From Harmonia axyridis (lineage: Eukaryota; Arthropoda; Insecta; Coleoptera; Coccinellidae), in contig NC_059502.1 in the NCBI RefSeq assembly GCF_914767665.1, forward strand, positions 57,332,031 to 57,396,030: a stretch of 64,000 bases of DNA, in the 5' to 3' direction. A program made the position numbers and the translations under genes. The notes under the pieces are model-generated. The model ran no database searches and was not told the DNA's origin. It worked only from the letters and a program-made list of their open reading frames with translations. Below, piece after piece: positions 57,408-64,000 of the stretch (positions are counted from its first letter, which is position 1; each line of letters opens with the position of its first letter).

Positions 57408-58629
57408 TATAATGGAGATGACTCAAATTCTGTAGTTCTATGAATAGGCATGGATAACGTTTCTGAGCCTCTTGTAAAGTATCTGTGAAAACTAGACAAA
57501 TTGACAAAGAGTGATTCATTTTCTTCAACATTTTGCAAAGACTTAAGAATAAAGATACAAGGTACTGTCGGAATACCATTTGCAATAAATATAGGTCTGC
57601 AGTGATCACAATAACCCAGCCTGAACATCATCCTAATTATTCTCTTTTGCGATATAAAAACGCTGTTGAATTACCCCATACCAATATATTATAGGCTATA
57701 TGGCTGTAACATAAACTATAATATATATTTAAAATTGCATCAAAGGGAAGTGAGTCTCTAATGCGTCTGATAGCCTAGAATGGTGAGCTCAATTTGCTGC
57801 AAACATGATCCACGTGTTCACACCATCTCAAGTTCTTATCAACGTATAAACCCAAAAACTTTATTGAATCGCTTGATTTCAACTCTATGTTCTGAATGTT
57901 CTGATATTGTAGCAGAAGTGGCTCTGACAGAGAATTTCTTATTTCTAAGGTGCTATTATGCATCTTACTTATCTCGAATATGATTGATTCTGTCTTAGAC
58001 ATATTGACAATTAGAGCATTAGTTTGACACCTATGTACGAAGGTCACAACTATAATTTCACAGCGATTCAGAAGCTCAACCCGGCTCGACGCCGAGACCA
58101 CCACAGAAGTATCATCAACAAAAATGACCAAGCACTCATCAACAATGTGACAGGGCAAGTCATTAATGAAGAGAATGAACAGTAGCGGTACCAGAACAGA
58201 ACACTGAGGAACTCCGAACTCAGTTTCATATTCGTCTGAAAATGTCTCAAGAACTTTCATAGACATGGTTCGATTCGATAAAAAGCTTGAAGTCCAATCC
58301 AAAATATTCCCCCTGAAACCCAAATTGTACAATTTACTGATGATAAACTGTGGCGCAATACAATCAAAAGCTCTTGTGAGGTCAAAGAATATACCACATA
58401 CGCAAAGTCCCCCATCCAAAGAGCGATGAATGTGATCAAAAAAGTGAAGAGCAGCGGTTGGAGTGGATCTCTTAGGTCTTAAACCGTGCTGACAATTAGA
58501 AATTAAATTATACTTGTTCAGGTAATTAGTCCTACGATTCATTAACACTCTTTCAATGACCTTAGAAAGAACACTAAGGATGGATATAGGTCGATAGTTA
58601 GCTATGTTATAAGCATCATTTCTCTTATA

Positions 58630-59302
58630 CAGGGTGGCCATTTGAAAACGAAACAGACGAGATTACAGATGAAATGAAGTTTTTTGATAGAAATGCTCGG
58701 ACAGGTCGATTTCTGTTTCGAGGGGGACAACTTAAGATGTAGGTTACGGACGCATAGCGCTTCAACCCTTGCTGATACAACCCCCCACCCCCAATTTTTG
58801 AATAGGTAAGATGGGGTGAGTGATACCTCAATTTAAAGGTATTTTTATACTGATTTCAGCACAGTAATTGTTTTTTCATTTTATGCATTAGTTCTCGAAA
58901 TATTCATGCGTTAGTTAGTTAGGAAGGAAGCCACAGTCATGGTTGTTTTGAAGCTCAAAATGTCGATTTTTCACAAAACACTAAAAGTGCCATGAAAACA
59001 CCACTTCATTTTCAAATACTTAGTTAAGAATATTTCGAGAACTAATGCATAAAATGAAAAAACAATTACTGTGCTGAAATCAGTATAAAAATACCTTTCA
59101 AATGAGGTATCACTCACCCCATCTGCCCTATTCAAAATTTGGGGGTGAGGGTTGTAGCAGCAAGGGTTGAAGCGCTATGCGTCCGTAACCTACATCTTAA
59201 GTTGTCCCCCTCGAAACAGAAATCGACCTGTCCGAGCATTTCTATCGAAAAACTTTATTTCGTCTGTAATCTCGTCTGTTTCGTTTTCAAATGGCCACCC
59301 TG
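58630..59302. mobile_element. Palindromic foldback element (673 bp) inside the LINE
   Basis: The ends CAGGGTGGCCATTTGAAAAC and its reverse complement are flanked by TA. The arms, about 285 bp, are nearly perfect inverted repeats around a spacer of about 100 bp. Removing it and one TA restores the LINE reading frame exactly (..LPIY|KRND..). Confidence 0.85.
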
Positions 59303-59554
59303 TATATTGGAAGCACAGTTGCATGCTTCAATATATTATATAGCAGGAAACACATCAGAAGAAACTGACAGATTAACACCATATGTGCTAGATGATCTGC
59401 CACATCGTCGGCTATAATTTTTAAAATTCTCGCAGAAACACAATCCAGATCAGGGCACGTTTTATTTTTTAAAAATCTAATAGCATAAAGTAGTTCATAT
59501 TTATGCACTGGGTGGAAAAAAGTTGTTTCTTGAACAAGTAATAACAATTGGCCA

Positions 59555-59702
59555 CCCAGATCTTGTGATTTAAAACCTTCAGACTTTTTTCTTTGGGCCC
59601 ATATGAAGGATTTATGCTAATGCTCTACAATTAACTCAATAACTCAAAGATGGAATTAGTAAAGTAATTGAAGATATTGTTTTCCTTCTTATGTTTATTT
59701 GA
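59555..59702 (+). pseudogene. DDE_3 transposase fragment
   Basis: The plus strand reads WPPRSCDLKPSDFFLWAHMK and then KDGISKVIEDIVF, the third catalytic-Asp region of a DDE_3 transposase. It is close to the 5'-truncated end of the LINE. Confidence 0.55.
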
Positions 59703-60486
59703 CCCACATACCTAAATATCCTGATTTCTCTATAAATAATTTTTTTTTATATCAAAATGAAACCTGTTTTTGGAAAACCCTTTAGAACCCCGTCAGTCCG
59801 GACAAAGTCATGGTAGATAATATTTATTGATGTGCTCGGAACGAACACTTGTTCAATCTCTTGATGTTGTTCCTGATAACAGATCTTAAATCTTGATCTT
59901 CTGTGATTAAATCAATTCAATCAATATCATTACTTAAAGAAAGTTGATACAAAGTTCAGAAAGTAGTTTTGAATATAATTTGGGGAAAATCATTCAAATA
60001 CTGAAACAACAAGTTCAAGAAAACATTTATTTTCGAAGTGATTATAAATAATATTATATAAATTAGTATTGATCGTATAAAAATCGAAATAACCCATTCA
60101 GACCTATCAAAATTTCTGGAGTACTGAAAACATTCAACCTCTTATGATCTGATATACATTTCTAATTCAGTCGCTTGTATCTTGTTCAGCCTGTTGATCC
60201 ACTAAAAAGCCTGTAGCCATCTATAGTCCGTTAACATATAAACAAAGTAAATCGTATGGTTTGCGCATAGGGCAACTCTCATTGGTCAATCCTAATCTTA
60301 TTCCTCCTTCCTAGCGAGTATGGTTCACATTCCTCATGATCTTAAAAGGAGATAATAACTGAAAGAAAACTTTCTTTTGCTACACATAAAAACATTAATT
60401 CTATTCCATCACAATTGCCCTAATTGAGTACTTGTTGAACTGAAAAAAGTATTGTAATCAGAATAATATCAGTGAAGAATTTCACA
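59703..60486. other. No gene recognised
   Basis: AT-rich region downstream of the coiled-coil gene. Transposon-end-like GAAACCTGTTTTTGGAAAACCC near 59760 matches a family also seen near 44535. Confidence 0.4.
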
Positions 60487-63043
60487 TCAGCTTTCTTCTT
60501 CTTTTTCTTCATCAGAACCCTTTGTTCCCAATTCTTCTGTGGGGTTTCTTGAGTGTGAATCTCTAGAACATTCTCCGTAGATTTCATGAAGATCCTCCAG
60601 CTTCGTACAAATTGCATTACTTCTATTGGAGGTATTCGTCACTTGACTAACTAGAGCCTTGCATTGTCCTTCAAGCCTTTTCAGCCTTTCATCTCTCGCA
60701 GCAAGCCTTTCTTCAAATGATTTCGTTGATGTTGCACCAGAATTAATTGGTATATCTTCATTTGCTACGGAATGTTTGTCTTTCGATGATGCAAGTGTAG
60801 CATCTGCTTCTTTTTTGGTAGAAAGTCCCTTTTCTAAGTTAGTTATTGAGCTTAAGTCACTTTCTTCAGGTTTTTCGAATGCGTTTTCAGTTTGATCGTC
60901 CAGATCTTGTGGAACTTCAAAACTTCCTTCATTTCTTGACTCTGTTTCTTCTGGATCTACTGTTGAAATGTCTTCAAGTATGGGCACTTCTTGAACATTA
61001 TTGTTTGGAGTTGGTAAGGATTTGTCTTCTTTATTTTCTTCAACTTTGTTGTCATGTTCAATTTCTTCCGACAGTTCATCTTCGCAAGTCTCATCTACTT
61101 TACCGTTACATTCAGATATGTCCGTTTCGTATCCAGGTTCTTCATCGCTGGATCCTTCTCTCTCATCGCTGAAACCACTCTCAACACTGTTGTTACCGTC
61201 TTCAACGATGGTCCTACGCCGGGCAGCGAATTCTTTCCTAAGTATCAGCCATTCCTTCTCAGTCTTCGAATTCTTCTCTCTAGCTTGTTGCCATTTTTCC
61301 CTGCTGTATTCCAGTTCTTCCTTTAGCTCTTTCAGGAGTTTACGTTTCTGGGCTAGCTCATAACGTAGGATCTGCTCTTGAGTGTGCAGAAGTTTATGTT
61401 CTTTCTGTAATTTTCCCACCTGTAAGAAATGGTAAAAAGAGATTAACGAATTGAAGTTGAACTATGTATCTACGACTTCGTCTTTTCTGTTGATGATCAA
61501 TATTTCTTAATATTAATTCAGTTTTTTCAGTGGTAGATAATAATATATTTGAAGGTTGAATAAACCATTTTTTGTCCACTTGTTCTAGGGAAACAATGGA
61601 TTTTGTGCCAAGGATGGTCTTTAATTATTGAGTTCAACCCACTGAGTAGGAATTAACAAACCTCACCTTGGCAACACCAAGTCTTTAACATATTTCGTTC
61701 AAGAGATAGCATGACAGGGTAGAAGTGATTACGAATTCTTCATCAGTTTGAGACCACCTCCAACTCGAAATACAATAATTGCTAACGTTTGGGCTAAATG
61801 ATAATCCGTTGTTTCCCAATATCAAGCTCTCTAAATCGAAAATTTCATGAAATAATTATTAATACTCACAAAGTTCCAGGTTTTCGATAATTCAGTAGAG
61901 ACGAATTCAAACCTCTTTTCCTGTTCTTGCAATCTACTTTCCAAGTGTGAGTTCAGTTGTTTCAAATTGTTCATATCCTTTTCCAATGTCTTCTTCTCAA
62001 CAATCAGTTCCTATATTCAGAAATTATATTTAGTGATTTCATCATCAGAAATATTAAGTTCTGTTATTTTTTCATTGCACTCTACTCTCTACTTCATGCA
62101 TGAATAACAATAACAAGATGCAAACGAGTAGTCTATTTCATTATCTGAGAAAGAAGGGCAAATATTATGAAGGGTTTCCAAATGAGAGGTTTCATCTTGA
62201 ATAACTAAATGGGCAGCTGTCACTTTCGAAGATGTCATCTCTTGATATTTGACAAGCTGATATTACTAAAACTGGAAAGATACAATCTTCAACAAGGCAT
62301 TGAGAATGTTAAAATTCAGTACAAAAATGTTGGAAATTTTGCAGTCACAGTTCTCAAAACTAAAGCACTTTTGTGTCGTTGTAAAGCACCTTTTCGTCCA
62401 GCAATAGTGAAACTGGTGAAAAAAAAATAGATTTTGGAACAAGTTAGGGATGCGAAGAATTGAAACCATGTCTATCGATCAAGAACAACTGAGATTAATG
62501 AGAATATTGCTGCTGTAGGCCTTAGTGTTGAAAAAAATACATGTTGTTGATTTCTCGTCGATTTTGGAAATGGGTCACTCTTACCGCAGAATTGTAAATT
62601 TGCTTTAAGAAATAAAGGGATTATTATTATTATTATTATACCGCTTTAGAGCTTAAACTTCAAAACCTCACAGTCGAAATACCAATATGTGAATAACCTT
62701 ATTGAATAGGTTTTTCAATACCAGAGAATAATCAAAATGAAAAAATCAACTAAAGTGCAACAACTTTTGCAAACCTTTTTATCAATGGTGGTTTTCAGTA
62801 TTCTAATCAAGTTACTTACTTTAAGCCTGAAGAACGTCTTGCTGACACTAAGAACCGAACTAGGACCCTTTGGTGTTGTTACAGTTTTGTAGCACCGATT
62901 TTCGTCTTCTTCGTCGTTAGTTGTTTGATCTGAGACTTTGGCGGATTGATGACTTAAGAGCTCGATCAGAACACGCCAAACTTTCGGAAGATTTTCCGCT
63001 ATTTCTGCTGGACTATTCAGATTATAAGAGGTAGAAGGTGTTT
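60487..63043 (-). CDS. Conserved coiled-coil protein of unknown function (multi-exon)
   Basis: Exons are 62820-63043, 61870-62010 and 60487-61419 (joins in phase 0 at both internal introns; first exon opens in phase 1). Exon A has ENLPKVWRVLIELLSHQ and PSSVLSVSKTFFRLK. Exon B is a heptad-rich segment (ELIVEKKTLEKDMNNLKQLN ... STELSKTWNF). Exon C continues (GKLQKEHKLLHTQEQILRYE, RREFAARR-like basic part), then a long acidic linker (Glu/Asp/Ser-rich) and a final helix (RDERLKRLEGQCKALVSQVT ... LEDLHEIYG). I recall similar proteins in animals but cannot name the family. A candidate first exon (MTLTSRYLCQLGDEKNF ... from 63222) ends without a clear donor, so the N-terminus is unresolved. Intron 1 holds a transposase fossil at 62209. 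Confidence 0.7.
62209..62570 (+). pseudogene. Transposase HTH fossil in an intron
   Basis: The plus-strand frame contains YNLQQGIENVKIQYKNVGNF and then RPAIVKLVKK, the N-terminal HTH layout of DDE_3-type transposases. It then breaks up. It lies between exons of the coiled-coil gene in antisense orientation. Confidence 0.5.
62606..62640 (+). repeat. LINE 3' end with (ATT)n tail
   Basis: GAAATAAAGGGATTATTATTATTATTATTA, the same ending as the tails at 30395 and 39885. Confidence 0.6.
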
Positions 63044-63395
63044 CTGAAATATAAAACACAAGGTCGTGTTGTAGAAAATGAAATGAAATCCACGACAAAT
63101 TCGAATGAAGTTTTGATGTATATATTCATTGATAGATTCTCATAGAGTTGAGAAAGTTCAAAGGGATTGTTGAAATTCTTTTCGTCACCCAGTTGGCACA
63201 GATATCGCGATGTTAGTGTCATTTTTCATTCAGTTCTTTATAATATTCGATTCACCACAAGTGTTTCAATTGATTGCTCGGTTATGGATCTTCAGTATAA
63301 GTTTTAGCTGCCGAAAGCCTTCTAAATGGCGTCTACATGCTACAATGCTGATGTGATTATTTTGAAATTTTGTACAATAATTTAAGTTTATAATA

Positions 63396-64000
63396 AAGGG
63401 TGTTTTTTGAAAGCTATAGAACTTAAAATTGCAATGAAACAACGATGGATTATTCGATTGACATGAATTTTATTTATTCGCAAGATAATCTTGTGACATT
63501 AAATTTTAAATATGATTTTTGGCATATGACCGCAACGGCTGGCTCGGATGTAGTCCAATTTGGACGTCCAATTTTCGATGACTTTTTCCAACATTTGTGG
63601 CCGTATATCGGCAATAACACGGCGAATGTTGTCTTCCCAATGGTCAGGGGTTTATGGCTTATCCGCATAGATCAATGACTTTACATAGCCCCACAGAAAG
63701 TAGTCTAGCGGTGTTAAATCACAAGATCTTGGAGGCCAATTCACAGGTCCAAAACGTGAAATTAGGCGGTCACCAAACGTGTCTTTCAATAAATCGATTG
63801 TGGCACGAGCTGTGTGACATGTTGCGCCGTCTTGTTGGAACCACAGCTCCTGGACATCATGGTTGTTCAATTCAGGAGTGAAAAAGTTAGTAATCATGGC
63901 TCTATACCGATCACCATTGACTGCAACGTTCTGGCCATCATCGTTTTTGAAGAAGTACGGACCAATAATTCCACCAGCCTATGAAGCGCACCAAACAGTC
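63396..64000 (-). mobile_element. DD41D mariner-like element, copy 5 (cut by window end)
   Basis: It begins TA-AAGGGTGTTTTTT and contains the minus-strand frame from QQDGATCHTA through TPLDYFLWGY to the transposase end. It continues past the window edge. It is close in sequence to copies 1 and 4. Confidence 0.8.

Larger units (their letters stand above)
56500..59547 (-). mobile_element. Non-LTR retrotransposon copy, split by two later insertions
   Basis: The minus strand, from 59547 downward, gives an N-terminal RT part (AIRFLKNKTCPDLDCVSARI), then NYRPISILSVLSKVIERV, DLTRAFD, GVPQCSVLVPLLF and FVDDTSVVV (58641-57775). It continues through FRLGYCDHCRPIF (57631-57407) and ends with IKELYNHLQDSIKILDKLKF (56724 down). 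The 3' end is an (ATT)n tail at about 56505-56520. The active-site Tyr/Phe-Ala-Asp-Asp reads FVDD, and GVPQG reads GVPQC. The copy is truncated at its 5' end. It is cut by the palindrome at 58630 and the DD41D mariner at 56725. Confidence 0.8.

Noticed and set aside
60659..61363. Several plus-strand Ser/Leu-rich frames of 78-120 codons
   Set aside because: They are antisense shadows of the Glu/Lys-rich exon of the coiled-coil gene.
63130..63222. Candidate first exon of the coiled-coil gene (MTLTSRYLCQLGDEKNF...)
   Set aside because: No convincing donor connects it in phase to the exon at 63043, and a TATA-like motif lies only about 20 bp upstream of its ATG. It is mentioned in the gene entry only.

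Overview
This is about 64 kb of AT-rich eukaryotic DNA. Spliced genes with GT-AG introns, TIL-type secreted inhibitors, mariner-family transposons and many non-LTR retrotransposon remnants point to an insect. The mix of repeats suggests a beetle, but that is a guess. Only a small part of the window is host coding sequence; most of the rest is transposon-derived.

Host genes in order. (1) The last exon of a KLHL10-like Kelch protein (+, 3220-3416). (2) A two-exon TIL-like cysteine-rich secreted peptide (-, 6450-6764), with two classical ten-cysteine TIL paralogs at 29583-29873 and 32916-33195. All three share one intron position and phase, and all are on the minus strand. (3) Three DNAJB12/14-type J-domain genes: a short tail-anchored form (-, 10316-12908), a canonical form with the C-terminal DUF1977-type region (+, 38577-40726), and a divergent form spread over 9 kb (+, 46067-55211). 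Shared intron phases show common descent. (4) A complete intronless RpL38 reading frame (-, 52268-52480) inside intron 3 of the third J-domain gene. (5) A conserved coiled-coil protein of unknown function (-, 60487 to about 63043 or 63222).

Mobile DNA. An apparently complete 1286-bp mariner with 32-bp perfect terminal repeats and a 345-codon transposase lies at 13401-14686. Five internally deleted copies of a DD41D mariner-like family lie at 10510, 35913, 46759, 56725 and 63396. Two palindromic foldback elements of 1.1-1.4 kb, a long-TIR element with only an N-terminal HTH fragment (3616-5122), a hAT-like element with a near-perfect 8-bp target duplication (26825-28985) and many MITE-like repeats are also present. 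Non-LTR retrotransposon pieces are common, several ending in (ATT)n. One LINE copy (56500-59550) carries two later insertions.

Unexplained structure: three tandem stem-loops with a conserved 16-nt loop (20442-20590), a dense hairpin cluster (52796-52990), a GC-rich block with an 11-bp stem (50885-51163), and a tandemly duplicated segment whose two copies both encode a short Lys-rich start followed by a splice-donor-like site (35172-35534). I found no CRISPR array, operon, tRNA or rRNA gene.
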